Assembly (NCBI GenBank): GCA_947247005.1
Contig: OX365956.1
Location: forward strand, 15,520,089-15,584,088
From: Spisula solida
Lineage: Eukaryota > Mollusca > Bivalvia > Venerida > Mactridae
Length of the DNA stretch: 64,000 bases
Direction: 5' to 3'
How positions within the stretch are numbered: the stretch's first letter is position 1; every line of letters starts with the position of its first letter. This document shows, in pieces, positions 1 to 13,640 of the stretch. A program made the position numbers and the translations under genes. The notes under the pieces were generated by a model. That model was not told the DNA's origin and made no database searches. It saw only the letters and a list, made by a program, of their open reading frames with translations.

Positions 1-407
1 ATCCTTCTGTATTGTTACTTGTGACTTGTCAAATTATTATTCCTTTCTGTAATTAGGACATTTATTGCATCTTATCCTGTTGCAAATTTGAAATGGTAAC
101 AATTGTGTACGAAGAACTATTTTAAAACATCTTAGCTCGAACACAGCAAAGGTTCGTCATACACGCTACATGTGCTACATGTGCTACAGGTAAATCGTGT
201 ATGTGTGATTCCTAATATATACTAAGGCGGTATATACTCACTAAGTACGGAATCCCAAGTTTGTCATATCGGTAATGGAAATGAACATGTGTAACGTCGT
301 TGTATGCAGAAATATACCACGTCACCACAAACACATTGAACACTGTCCAACACACAACTGGACGAGAAAATGAAATTAAACCGCTAAAGCATTCCGACAT
401 TTTCCAT
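1..407. other. Unassigned left edge, no gene seen
   Basis: AT-rich sequence that I could not match to the other repeat units. It holds a small direct repeat (GCTACATGT, twice, near 167-190). No coding signal, RNA gene or transposon end is visible. Homology to the other units begins near 408, where the text resembles 11650 and 28795. Confidence 0.5.
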
Positions 408-3400
408 AACACTTTTACCTTTTTAATAGTTACAAACAGCAGATCGTGTATCGACATATCATAAGTTGGAATACAATGTGTTCGTATTGGTATTGTATGA
501 CTACGTTCAACCCTTGGGTCATTTTAAGTACAATTGTCGATGAAGAATTTGACACAAATAACATATAAGTTTTAATTTTAAACGTTTTCGTTAATTTGTA
601 TAATCACCAAATCTATGTATTACAATAAAAATCGTCCTATAAGTTTTAAAATACATCATTTACAATATTCAAACATATATTTTTAATTTTATGTTTCTTT
701 ATTTAATTTAGCAACACGTAACATAAACACAATATGTTACAACTATCAATGTAGATTATAAATGCATATGCATACGCTGATATATCACGCGCATTGTTTA
801 ATCACATTAACATTTTGGGTTTTAAAGTTAAAAATAAAAAACATTATGATACGAATGAAACTTATTCAATATAAATTGATATGCATTCCTAGACATATCA
901 TGCAAATTGTATAATCAACTTTAGGAGTTAATAATAGGTAGTATTACATAAAACGCTTACCCATAAATCAGTAAACATAATTATACCGATTCTTGCAGTG
1001 ATATATTTAAACATGCATGTAGATCAACGTCTAACTATACGTCGTGTTTTTCTTTCTATTTTCGTTGAAGTGTAAGAAGAATCTTTTCTTTCGGGTAATT
1101 TGTGACATTTGAAACATAAAATTATTCCCATGCTGTTTCCTTAATCAATTTAAAGTAAGACAGCTACAGTTGTCATGAATCTAACTCCACCCTAAAGGTG
1201 CATGTCGATGCCATCGGCAACAGTGTAGTAGTTTACCCAATATCTCTACATATCCCTAAAGTATCGTATGCGGAATTAGTATCGTTGGAATAGACATTGA
1301 CACATTTATTCTCGATTTGTATTCAAATCAGAACTACAAAAACGTTCACTCTATGGAATAGTTCTGAGAAATATGATTTCAAAAGGTGTCACCTGGGTAG
1401 TAACCTGTGACGTAGGGGTCACTAATCACACTATTTCGTTTATATCCGTCTATAATAAACCTTAACAGTTGACGCATAGTTTGTCTCTCACCAGATCAGT
1501 TGTTTCTTGACGTTCAAATGGAACATTTTGTAATTTATCTTGATTGTTTATCAAACATACGCGACTGTGACTCAATAAACATCCCTTGAATTTCCAATGT
1601 AGATACATGTAGACATTATGTTTAACGTTATCTGTGGGCACCATATAGAATAAAATAGCAACAAATATACTTCATAATGTGTTTTTCGGCGGTGAAGTTC
1701 ATTTTCTCGTTTAACTATGTGCTGGATAGTGTGTCGTGTAATTGTGGTATGACTGTATGTTTTATGGTTTCTGTGCTCAGCTGGTTGTGTACTGCCTTCC
1801 CTGTCCGATTATCTATTATCTTCTTACATAACTGTATGAATTGAATTATTAGTTTCTTCAGGACAGAAGCACACCGCATATATATTGCATTTATCTTTCA
1901 ACATGTGTGTTTATCTCTACTTCAATGTTAGCGCCTACCCTTTTCAATCCCACGTATCATGTTGTAGTATTTCCGCTTCCGAGCAAATACAAACATATTT
2001 TATTTAAATATTCCAGCTCACAGCAATTGATTTAACCTCTATGAACCACAAGCAGGACTGGTTGACAAGCTTCCGGTATAATGTTGTGTTTATTTACCCA
2101 AAATAATGATTCAAATATCCTTATTGAAATATTCAGTTTATTCAGTTGTGATAATGAAACGGAGAGTGGGAGGAATTCACAGTTATTGCTTCCTGATTAT
2201 ACTACCGGATCTTTACCCAAAGCCGAAGCTCATTATAAATGAGGTTAATAACTTCATTCGAATTTTACGTAACTGCCGGACAATAAATACGCAAGTATGT
2301 GTCGCAAACACAGTTGATAGTGGTTGCTTAGTCAGAAACTAGGACGGGCTAGTTTTGTTGAGTTTGATTTGATGGGAGTACTGTTATTACACGTACAGTA
2401 TTCACTGAATGAGTTTTTATCACACGACCCATCGGCCTAGCAGTGTCGCAAAGCCGTACTGGAAATATCGTTCGGCATTACCAGAGCGTGTAATAAATAT
2501 TTGAATTAGCTTGTTGTTACGTTAGCCAATCCATGCCTTGATCGGTCCATGACGTCCGGATAATACATGTAACAACGTCGTTAAGACATCGCGCTCATTG
2601 TGCCGCTAAATTTTGGTTGAAACATATGCAGCATACATAATTTTGAACGATAATGAGCGTTCTAAAAGGTTATGTGATGAATAGAATCTTACATTCGTCC
2701 ACACTTGTCTAAAAAACAATATTATGTGTCCACTCGTTTAGTAACACTCGTATGTGGATCACTTAATAATATGTAAGATCCTCTATCGGCCAAATACATC
2801 CTATTAAAAGTAAGTTTACATTTTGAAGAGATCTACGATTCCATTGCATACTAGTGGTACATTAGAACAAATATTTTTCTTGACATTGGTCGGTTGTTTA
2901 ATATCAGCATACGATAACTCGTTGCAAATAATGCTTCGTAATATCTGTGCGTCTCGTGTCTTTTTCAGTAATGTATGACAATGGATGGGTGTTCGGGACA
3001 TTAAAACATGTCTTTACGTCTTCGGGCATTTAATTTTCTTAACCTTGTACACAATCTAGGACTGGTTACATTTTGTAAAACAATACGTTATTATTAGTAT
3101 ATGTTCATGCCAGGTTTCACCGTAACCGACATAATGTATAATATTTGTTAAAATAACTCAACAGGTTAATACAAAATTTTCTGTTTTTGCATGTTTACTC
3201 TCAATTACGCTTATACGTAACCAATTACTAAAACTACGTGATATTCTCATTCAATTAGTAAATGTCATTTAACCTACTTAACACATCCTGACACAATTCA
3301 TAACTTCTCGCCTCCATTCACCACAATTTTCTGTAGCATGCATTGTGTGAAATAGTACTTCAAATTGTGCTGGAAAGGAAGAAACGAAAAGTTATCTGAC

Positions 3401-5330
3401 AAAAAGATAATATTAAGTCAGACAGCTGAGCACAGAAAACATAAAACACATATACCCAACGAAACAAGTAAATGATCCGCCAAAGTCCGAGCTGTTGAAA
3501 AGTAGAATGAATTAGCGCCAAAAAGATGAATGCCCTAGCTGAATGACCCAGTTATAACAGTAAAACGGCTTCAATGCCTAGTTTAATCTGTCAGAAATCC
3601 TAAAAATGTAGACAGTAAAACTTACTCTGAGAAAACTGGAATTTCGTCAAAACTGAGTTTGAAAACGGTGTTCCGTTTTTTCTCAAAATTATATGTTGTA
3701 CCGTTCCCCCATGTTTAAAACAACTATACGAATGTTTTATAGAAATAATGTTGATGTGTTATCGTCAGATCAACATTCTTTCGGTTAATCAAGAAAAGAA
3801 ATATAATTGTGTACTTTTGTCAGTAATAATAACAGTAGCAACCTTAGTACTAAAAATAACGTTTACGCCTCATAGATACAAACGACGAGAAAGGAATGCT
3901 AATATTTGAACAGTTGGACACTGTGTCATTGTTAACGTAACTCGATATATTGGGTATGGTCACTCTATCAATATGTCGAGGCTGTTAAGCCATAATTTAC
4001 GTAACTGCAACTTTTCTGTTATACAAAATTGTAAGTTTAATTCTGTTGAGACAATTATAGAAAGTCAATGGTATTGGTATTCAATGTCTGTACAGTCATA
4101 ACATTGTTTACGATCTAAGTAGTAATACGCACAATCGTCCTATCGTGACTGTTCACCACCTCTTAATACAAAGAGTAATTTTTAGAATATCGGTTTCGGA
4201 ACTCGTATCTTTTAACTAAATACATAAATCAAAAGACGATTATAAAGATAATTACTTAGATTTTGTAAGATTTAATTCCATGTACGCAGTGTACGACATT
4301 TAAGATTTGTCATAATACACTGCAACATTCGTATTTGAAAGAAGGGTGTATGTTGTTTTTAAGGGTATTATCCGTATCTGATACGAAACACTCTTGTAGT
4401 CATTTTAGCATCATATAACGCGCATGGAGCATAATCAGAAATGTATGATAAAGTGTAAAATAATTGGAATGGACACAAGATGAAGTATAATTTTAATCAA
4501 ATTAATATAGCGATTTATTGAATACTTTATGACACGTACATATACAATTTGCGTATCAAACGAACAATAACTTAACGTTATTAAACTTTATTGCTTTCAT
4601 GTTCTTGAGATTTATGGTGACATATACCTACATACATTAATAAAATATACATACATTTATATCAAGCATAAAAAGTACCAAATGCTTAAACAATGTAAAG
4701 AAGAAAATGTTAAGTAAATTCTAGTAGTACACAACAGGTTTATCAAGTGTCTTAGATTACCAATATTATAAGATGATATTGCAAGTTCGTAAGTAATCTG
4801 AGTAATTACAGTCAGTCAACATGATATAATTACGTATATTATAAGATATTTTGAATATCTCTCTATGCATTGAAACAACAAAATGTAACATATAATGGAT
4901 ACAAGTTACTTTTGGCCTTATTATCAGCAACGTTGCAATCCACCTACATGTAACATTTAGATGAGTACAATTATATCAAATTTTGATCCTCGAATGGTAC
5001 ATGTATCAAATGACAAACGAACATATATTGAAGGTCGTTATGCTCTTTTAAAGGTTTACTTTTAATCTTGTTGTGTTATTTTTGATATATAAAATCGTAT
5101 TGCTAATACATCATTACCAGCGTGCCTGGTATAGATAATGTCATCCCGGGTAGAATGTCACTCCGATGCAAGGGTTGACGACTATAGCAAAATGTTCCTT
5201 CACATTTCAAGGCGATCGCGCGGTTAAGTATACGTTCAAATCCCGATTGTACGAGGGAAGTTAAAATATAGCATAGACCATTGCTGTGATTCATGCTGTA
5301 GACATATAACACACGAACATGCTACTTGCT
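408..5330 (+). repeat. Unit A (partial): M4 end, M5, M6
   Basis: Partial copy of the long tandem unit. Positions 408-2480 match 11650-13640 and 28795-30870 (M4). Positions 2480-3350 match 13640-14640, 30870-31980 and 49020-50180 (M5). Positions 3350-5330 match 50180-51690 and 39233-40450 (M6). The copies are collinear with scattered substitutions and small indels. M7 to M9 are absent here: after M6 the sequence passes through a private spacer straight to M1 of unit B. No open frame in this stretch is kept open across the copies, so I read it as non-coding. Confidence 0.85.
5103..5312. repeat. Block with B-box-like motif, possible SINE remnant
   Basis: A 200 bp block richer in GC than its surroundings, repeated at about 40263-40445. 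It contains GTTCAAATCCCG at 5234-5245, close to an RNA polymerase III B box, next to GCGATCGCGCGG. No cloverleaf and no convincing A box could be built around it. A tRNA-derived SINE remnant is possible but unproven. Confidence 0.2.
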
Positions 5331-5785
5331 TAAAATATCCATGTTTGGGGATGTGGACGGTTCGTTCTATGTCTGACTCTTGCGTGGATGGCTAAGCGCT
5401 GCCGGCGTTTCTGTGTGGCTTTTGGGTTGTCTGTGCGCTACAGTATTTACGTATCACTACAGCAGGTTTTAAGTGCCGTGTGGCGGCTGTTACTCTTATC
5501 TTGACTTTTAACTTAGTAATGGAAGTCATCTGCTTGTCAAGGCCTAAATAAACCATACTTTAATATTGTTGGCCTAAGTGTTGCATGTATTGAGTCCTTG
5601 CTCAGAAACCATGTGGTGCATAGACGTTACGACATATATTTTAAAAAGCATTGTCCATGTAAATTACTTAATGCTTTTGGTGCATGTAGTGTTTTGTGAT
5701 TGTCGCGCTTCAGAGTTGTCGTTTCCAACATTAATGCTTATACGACATTGGTTGGTGAGTTGCATAATTACTGTGTGACTGCACC
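5331..5785. other. Private spacer between units A and B
   Basis: About 450 bp with no counterpart elsewhere in the window. It replaces M7 to M9 between M6 of unit A and M1 of unit B, so it marks a deletion or recombination junction, or an insertion. It is GC-richer than the neighbours near 5350-5500. No transposon ends, coding domain or RNA gene recognised. Confidence 0.5.
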
Positions 5786-7930
5786 TATAGTGTATACTCT
5801 GTCTTTAGATTGTTTGTGCTTCTATAAAAGCTTCTATGTTCTTGTTTTGTACTGCGTGCAGCTTTCTATTTCTTATTTATAATTCTCTTTTACCTTGGTG
5901 TACTCTGACGTTATTTCCACGGGCCAAACCTTCACTGCGTGGTTAAATGATGAAATGTGACATCACTTCAGCGTTAGATTTTTATAAGCAGAATTTCTCA
6001 ACCGTAATCAAGGGAATATAAACCCCACAATAATAAGACAAAAACAGATTATATTTCAAGATAAACGTGTCTATGAACATCTTTACAAAAATAGGCTTCG
6101 TGTGACAATGGTAGCTGCCAGTAAAACCGAACCTAATGTGTTAGCATCTGAGACAAAATGAACATGAATAATTGTTTCTGTTCCGTAATAAAGACTTAAG
6201 ACATTCATCTATACACTGTACACGTATTATGCTTTGTGAAATAATTATTTTACATTCGAATACTTGTTTATGGTATTTCGTCAAGTACACTGGTATGATT
6301 TCAAAACCCTTAATTATTCACTTCATGTTATTGATGAACTAGTCTGGACTTAGAGTTTGGAATAGGTATAAAAGTAATGCTTTTGTCTGATGCAGTTGTT
6401 CATTGACAAATAACCAGCCTTGCACATTTTAACTATGCATTAAGAACTTGTTCACTCAAATTTACAAGCATTGGTATATATCCAAAAACACACAGTTTTA
6501 TAGACGACATTTTAAGGTTGACGTCATGAGTTGTTTTTCTTCCGAGTATATGATATAATGTATGACGTACCCATGCACTATACATGCGACAAACGTTTTT
6601 ATTTTGATACAAATGCATTCACATTGGATGTCCGTTATGATGGTAAGACATAAACATTTCAGGCCACATACCGATGACCGGCCTATTTACGTCCGACCAA
6701 CTACTCAATTATGATCACTGTAAGCCGTCAGATGTTTAAACGGCGATCGGATTGCATTTGTGTCCTTTGTGTTAAAACAAGGTATTTATTCATTTGTAAC
6801 AGTTGTAATTTTTGCATTTATGTATCTGTTTATTGTTTTACTGATTTATTCGCTCTATTATAATTCCCATGCACACTATGGCAAAGCTCACACAGAAAAA
6901 GAAGTCAGGCGATTAACCGGTTCATTGACTGAAATGCCACTCGATAGAATTAATATTTGCAATTTAAAGGCTGTCCTGTGTATCCTCATTATGTCACTGT
7001 TGAGAAAAAAACACCCACTTACACTGTCATTAAATAATTGTATTTTTACATTTTGCGTCTGCAACATGTCAGCGATAATAGGATTTCGCAACATCAATTG
7101 CATTTTAAATAGTATAAACGAAGTGAGTTTGTACAATCGCGCATTCATTTAGGTATATCTCGTAGTGACAGTTTGCTGTGTACATACTGCATACTCATAG
7201 TTTGATTATATTTGTTTGACCGATCATTATTATATCAGTTATACGTTATGTAACTATTCTGTGTAATGTATTTTGCTATACAAATTAAGTATTATTATAT
7301 AATATTATACGCCAAGGACGCTCACCAAGGGCACTTAATATGTATGTCGACTAGATTAAACAATTTGAAGTTCTATCAATATGATATTATATCAGTTGAC
7401 CCATTCAATATATATATATATAAACGGAATCCCATTACCAGAGATAACAAAATAAAAGCCACAAGTGACAAAGTTAGCTCGTCTGACGAAGAATAAGTAC
7501 ATTCTATACATTTTTGTAGTTACAGTACGCTTTGACATTATTACATTTCCAAACAAGTGTTTGCTCTCGAGGATGTGTGGCAATTATCAAACCAGCATAT
7601 TTGACAAAGGTTTTATAGCTTGTGATGCTCATAAAATAATAATGACATTAGTTTAACACGAGAATTGTTAGAAAAGTCAGAGTTTGAAAGATTAACATTC
7701 TAAGATTCTGACGGTAATCAGCCTGACAATAGAAGGAACTACTACAAAAGTTAATTACCATTCTGCTGATGTTTGCATTTATAATTGCCAATTAAATTGC
7801 TAGTGAAATCGTGGACGACATGAACGCTGGTTTAATGCGACAGTCGTCACTAAAACAGTAGTGTTATAGCAGAAATAATGAGTGTTGTTGCCTTAAAGGT
7901 GTATGCTGATTTTATGTCGGCTAATGTCAT
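5786..7930 (+). repeat. Module M1, unit B copy
   Basis: Matches 25223-27385 and 63256-64000. The B and C copies differ by substitutions and short indels, including a 6 bp indel near 6797 and a one-base change in an A-run near 7008. The frame that is open for 130 codons in B from a GTG at 6760 is cut at 84 codons in C. I see no protein family and no RNA gene in it. Confidence 0.85.
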
Positions 7931-9383
7931 CAAATGGAGCTAGTTGCATTGATCAAATTAAATTCAACGATACTAGCCCGTCCAGCTTCTGACTAAGCAA
8001 CAACAATCAGGTGAGACCGACAAAGTACGTGCGTATTTATGAACCGGCAGTTACTGTACGGAGATAATGACATATTCTTAACTTTTATGCATGTATGTAT
8101 TACAAGATATGTTCTTGCATTGAATGCACAATGCACATCAATTTATGAGAGCAGATCGTGCACAATTGTGTTAATGGTATATATAAAATGTACCGGTACA
8201 ACCGGAGTTAAACATATAGAAAGAATAGCAGCTGTTAAAATTTGCTATCAAAATACTATACTATACGTCGAATTCGAAAAAGTTATTAACAACGTTGGAC
8301 AATGATCCGGTAGAATAATCAGAAAGCAATAACTGTGGCAAATCTAATGCTGCCAGAGACCAATTCTGCAAAGAGTTTATGGTCGTTATGTCATGAAATG
8401 CGTGTAAGCATTCATTACAAAATAACGAAAACGTTTAAATATCAGCGTACAAGTATGCATTTAATGGTAATGTTTATTGAAGACGAATATAAACAAAATA
8501 GTTGAATTAGTGGCCCCTACTTTACACAATACTACCCAGTTGACACATATAACAGTTCTCAGAACTATTTCATAGAGATGACGTTTAAGTAAATTTGCTG
8601 AGATTACAAATGTCAATTGCGATTCCAACGATACTCATTCCACATACGATACTTTAGGTATATCTAAAGATATTGGGTAAACTACTACACTCATCTGTTG
8701 CCTATGGCAATAACATGAACATTTAGGGTGGATTTAAATTCATGACCGCTGCAGCTGTCTACGTTAGAATTGATTAAGGTAACAACAGGGGAATAATATT
8801 ATGTTTACATGTATATTTCACAAATTATCTGAAAGAAAGAAAATATTCTTCTTACAATTCAACAGAGAGTAAAACGCATTTATTTTTATTAAATAGTTTG
8901 ACTTTAATCCACATAAATGAATACATGTCTCACTGCAAGAATCGGTATAATTACATTTACTGATTGAGTGGTAAGCGTTTCATGTGCCTATTATTAACTC
9001 GTGAGGTAACTGGTGAGAGACAAATTTTGCGTCAACTGTTAAGTTTTATTATAGACGGATATAAACAAAATTGTGTGATTGGTGACCCCTACGTCACAGG
9101 TTACTACCCAGGTGACACCTTTTGAAATCATGTTTTATCAGAACAATTCCATAGTTTTTGTAGTTCTGATTTGAATACAAATCGAGAATGAATGTGTCAA
9201 TGTCTATTCTAACGATACTAATTCCGCATAAGATTCTTTAGGGATATGTAGAGATATTGGGTAAACTACTACACTGTTGCCGGTGGCATCGACATGCACA
9301 TGTAGGGTGGAGTTAGATTTATGACATCTGTAGCTGTCTAAATTTAAATTGATTAAGATAACAACATGGGAATAAGGTTTGTT

Positions 9384-10085
9384 TAAGAAATAAAAATCTG
9401 TTCGCGTATTTTGTCGGTGAATAAAACATGGTCAGGAGTTCGGATGCGGAAAAATTAAATCACGAGTGCGTAGCACGAGTGATTTAATTTTCCGCATCCG
9501 AACGAGTGCCCGTGTTTTATTCACCGACAAAATACAAGAACAGAGTTTTTATTTCGATTCTAAACACGATAATACCCCGCACTATTTAACTGTGCGCATT
9601 CCATTTTGACCCATTTGACATTTAACATAATTCCACGCTGAAATTGAGTGGCTTATGAGCTGGTACAATTACCCCCCTCGTTAATGAAAACGACCTTCGT
9701 AATTTTCTGAAGGAAATAACACATTTTAAACATTGAAACAATTTTAATTACACGAGCAGATAGGGTATCTATTTCATGAAATGAAAAATATAAATGAATT
9801 GATAATCAGAAGTTTTCATGAAACTTAGTTACGAGACTATATTGGAGTTTCTAAAAATAGATGCGTCATAGCTGTAACACTGGATTCTCGTGCAACTCGC
9901 CTTGTTGGCCGCTCTTGGAAGTTTTTACGATAAAGTTTACGTTCATTCATTCATAAATATGTCACGTGGTACGGGGCGTAAATAGTAACAGCCAATTTGA
10001 TAGGTATGTTTTATGGGGGTAATAAAACATGCTCTTGTCAGCTCTTTGTTTAATGGATTAATCCGCAGATCGTGTTAGAATTCAT
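9384..10085. mobile_element. Foldback-like insertion with long palindrome
   Basis: About 700 bp that interrupts the inverted M4 copy. Text to the left (GGTTTGTTT at about 9377-9385) and to the right (from about 10095) is contiguous in the reverse complement of 12220-12240, which is the paralogous empty site. The sequence TTTGT at both edges may be a target duplication. The left end is a near-perfect palindrome. AATAAAACATG occurs near both ends as a direct repeat. The internal body resembles 24650-25200 in M9. No transposase frame is present, so it is non-autonomous. The superfamily is not recognised. Confidence 0.6.
9386..9559. repeat. Near-perfect 174 bp palindrome
   Basis: Arms of about 85 bases pair around a centre near 9472 (a GTGC/GCAC stem over a 3-base loop). 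The outer ends are GAAATAAAAATCTGTTC on the left and its complement on the right; the inner part contains GGATGCGGAAAA and its complement. Only a few mismatches are present (for example CATGGTCAGGAG against the CACGGGCACTCG expected from the other arm). Confidence 0.9.
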
Positions 10086-10299
10086 ATTACATGTTTGTAT
10101 GTCACAAATTTCCCGACAGAAAAGATTCTTTTTACAATTCAACGAAAAAAGAAAGAAAAACACGACGTATAGTTAGACGTTGATCTACATGCATGTATAA
10201 ATATCTGACTGCAATAATCGGTATAATTGTGTTTACTGATTTAGTGGTAAGCGTTTCATGTATCTATTATTAAATACTCAATTAAATACTCAATTTTAA

Positions 10300-10945
10300 T
10301 AAAAAATGCGCATGATATTTCTAGGTATGCATATCAATTTATATTCAACAGTTTCTATTTGTTACATAATGTTTTTTATTTTATCTTTTAAACCCAAATC
10401 CGATTAAGCATATTTATATTTCTTTATATTTAACATTTGTTGTAATACTATATTGTTTCTATATGTGTAACAAAACATGATAGCAGTTTAATCAACGTCT
10501 CTGGGGAATGTCTGTGTCATTTCATTTATAAATATCCTGGCTATGACAAATGCATATAAACTTTTGTATGGTGCGTGTGTTAACTGTTATTAAAATGCTG
10601 ATTACCTTTGATGTAATGTTTTATGATAATGGACACACAATTACTTGAATAATTAAGCGCCCGGGACCTGAAATAAAGTATTATTCCGTAGGGTTGTATA
10701 AATAATCTTAGGTTGTCTATCTTGTCTAATGCATCTGATCTGTCTATTCCATATATTGATGTTAACTGGTAAATATTTTATACAACCACGATATGTTAGT
10801 AACACCCGAATGCCTCCATATGACAGCACCATCATCAGACATAATAAAGGTAATAGGGACCTCGATCTATCGACCTAAAGACAATTAAAAAAAACCAAGC
10901 AACAAGCTGGCATATTTCCAAACATTGTCATTTATTTGAAAATTT
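10300..10945 (+). repeat. Module M3, unit B copy
   Basis: Matches 27490-28105 in unit C, which lacks about 80 bp near its right end. It is absent from unit D, which begins at the equivalent of 10946. No gene seen. Confidence 0.8.
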
Positions 10946-13640
10946 ATGTCTTAAATACACTGTCTATATTTGGAGTAAAATACTGTGAAGTTCGACTACT
11001 TTTGCAATTTAGATTAGTACATAATTATGTTCATCCGTTGTTTTGAATTATGCCTGCGATGAAACGGAAATTTGCTAAATGGGAAATACTCGACTAACAA
11101 GTTTATACATGCATTAAAAATTATGAATTCATAATAAAAATTATACAATTAGAATGCAAAAGTACCAGTAAATTTACGTGGATTCCAAAACGTGTTACAA
11201 GATTGGCTGCTGCAAAGCATGAAACCCCACAAGCAGCTCAGATGGAAATATTTAATAAAACAGCGCTTTATATGCTTCACCACTTAGATTATTCAATTGA
11301 ATCAAGCTATAAATATACTACACACCCAACTAATTCTGATTCCAAATATCGTTCATTGGCAGCCACAAAGGAGCTGTCAGTCTTCTTATTACATATGCTG
11401 TTACATGTAGCACATTTTGGCTGCCAGTGGACTGCATGAGACTGCAATATACCAAGCATGTGAACATTTAAAATATTAAGGCTGTCAAAGACATATCCAT
11501 GTCCATTTTTGAACATGTTTGCCAGTGGTGTATTTGTCATAAACTACGAATTGCCCTTTGAATTGATTTTTACTCTTGTATACTGTTGCTATAGAATGGA
11601 TATATTAAATAGATATGCTGACAAGCATACATACAATGTATTGTTCATAACACTTGTTTTACCTTTTTACTACATACAAACAGCTGATCATGTATCCACA
11701 AATTTCATAGGTTGGAATATAAGATGTTCGTATAGGTAATAAATGACTACCAACGGTATCTCTAGTCATTTTAAGTGCATTTTCGATGAAGAATTTGACA
11801 CAAATAACATCCTTAATTAATGATACAGTTACCTGTGGTTGTATCTTAATAAAAACAATATGCAACACATATCGATTTAGATTATAAATTCATACGCTGA
11901 TATATCACGCGCATTGTTGAATCACATTTGGGTTTTAATGATAAAAATGAAAACAGTATGCATTGTACAAATAAAACAAGTTGAATATAAACTGATATGC
12001 ATAACTAGACATATCATGCGCATTGTTTAATCAAATTGAGGAGTTAATAATAGATACATGAAACGCTTACCACTAAATCAGTAAACACAATTATACCGAT
12101 TCTTGCAGTCAGATATTTAAACATGTTTGTAGATCAACGTCAAACTATACGTGTTTTTCTTTCTATTTTCGTTGAATTGTAAGAAGAAGCTTTTCTTTCG
12201 GGTAATTAGTGACATATGAAACAAACCTTATTCCCATGTTGTTATCTTAATCAATTTAAAGTTAGACAGCTACAGATGTCATAAATCTAACTCCACCCTA
12301 AAAGTGCATGTCGATGCCATCGGCAACAGTGTAGTATTTAACCCAATATCTCTACATATCCCTAAAGTAACGTATGTGGAATAAGTATCGTTGGAATAGA
12401 CATTGACACATTCATTCTCGATTTGTTTTCAAATCTTAACTACAAAAACGTTCACTTTATGTAATTGTTCTGAGAAAATATTGTTTCAAAAGGTGTCACC
12501 TGGGTAGTAACATGTGACGTAGGGGTCACTAAACACACTATTTCGTTTATATCCGTCTATAATAAACCTTAACAGTTGACGCAAAACTTGTCTCTCACCA
12601 GATCAGTTTTTTCTTGACGTTCAAATGGCACATTTTGTAATTTATCTTGATTGTTTATCAAACATACGCGACTGTGACTCAATTAGCATCCCTTGAATTT
12701 CCAATGTAGATACATGTAGACATTACGTTAACGTTATCTGTGGGCACCAAATAGAATAAAATAGCAACATATATTTTTCGGCGGTGAAGTTCATTTTCTC
12801 GTTTAACTATGTGTTGGATAGTGTGTCGTGTAATTGTGGTATGAATGTATGTTTTATGGTTTCTGTGCTCGGCTGGTTGAGTACTGCCTTCCCTGTCCGA
12901 TTATCTTTTATCTTCTTACATAACTGTATGGATTGAATTATTAGTTTCTTCAGGACAGAAACACACTGCATAGAAAGTGCATTTTTATCTTTCAACTTTA
13001 TCTAACAATATGGACATGTGTGTTTATCTCTACTTTAATGTCAGTGCCTACCCTTTTCAACCCCACGTATCATGTTGTAGTATTTCCGCTTCCGAGCAAA
13101 TACAAACATATTTCATTTAAACATTCCAACTGACAACAATTGATTTAATTTCTATGAACCACAAGCAGGACTGGTTGACAAGCTTCCGGTATAATGCTGT
13201 GTTTATTTACCCAAAATAATTATTCAAATATCCTTATTGAAATATTCAGTTTATTCAGTTGTGATAATGAAACGGAGAGTGGGAGGAATTCACAGTTATT
13301 GCTTCCTGATTATTCTACCGGATATTTACCCAAAGCCAAAACTCATTACAAATGAGGTTAATAACTTCATTCGAATTTTACGTAACTGCCGGACAATAAA
13401 TACGCACACTTGTATGTGTCGTCTACACATTTTATAGTCGTTGCTTAGTCAGAAACGGGGACGGGCTAGTTTTGTTGAGTTTGATTTGGTGGGAGTTCTG
13501 CTACTAAATGTTGGACAGTATTCACTGAATGTGATTTAATCGCATAAGCCAGCGGCCCAGAAGTGTCGCAAAGCCGCGCAGGCAATATCGTTCGGCACTC
13601 CCAGAGCGTGTAATAAATTTTTAAATTAGCCTGACTTTAC
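10946..13640 (+). repeat. Module M4, unit B copy
   Basis: Matches 408-2480 (A), 28105-30870 (C), and in two pieces 47467-48160 and 48380-49020 (D). It contains the forward arm (11880-12600) of the inverted pair with the 8485-10470 block. The first 500 bp are related to the first 500 bp of M7 (14945-15470) at much lower identity. Confidence 0.85.

Larger units (their letters stand above)
7931..10470 (-). repeat. Inverted block: reverse-complement copies of part of M4
   Basis: Positions 9003-9383 plus 10100-10470 read as the reverse complement of about 11880-12600 in M4 of the same unit, interrupted by a foldback-like insertion. Positions 8485-9000 are a second, more diverged inverted copy of the same M4 stretch, in tandem with the first. 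In unit C the block is reduced: 27385-27490 jumps directly from M1 to the edge of M3. M4 and this block therefore form arms of a long imperfect inverted repeat with about 1.4 kb between them. Positions 7931-8485 hold no recognised gene. Confidence 0.8.

Noticed and set aside
6760..7152. 130-codon frame with a hydrophobic N-terminal stretch as a small membrane protein
   Set aside because: It starts at GTG, not ATG. The unit C copy is frameshifted in an A-run after 84 codons, and there is no family match.
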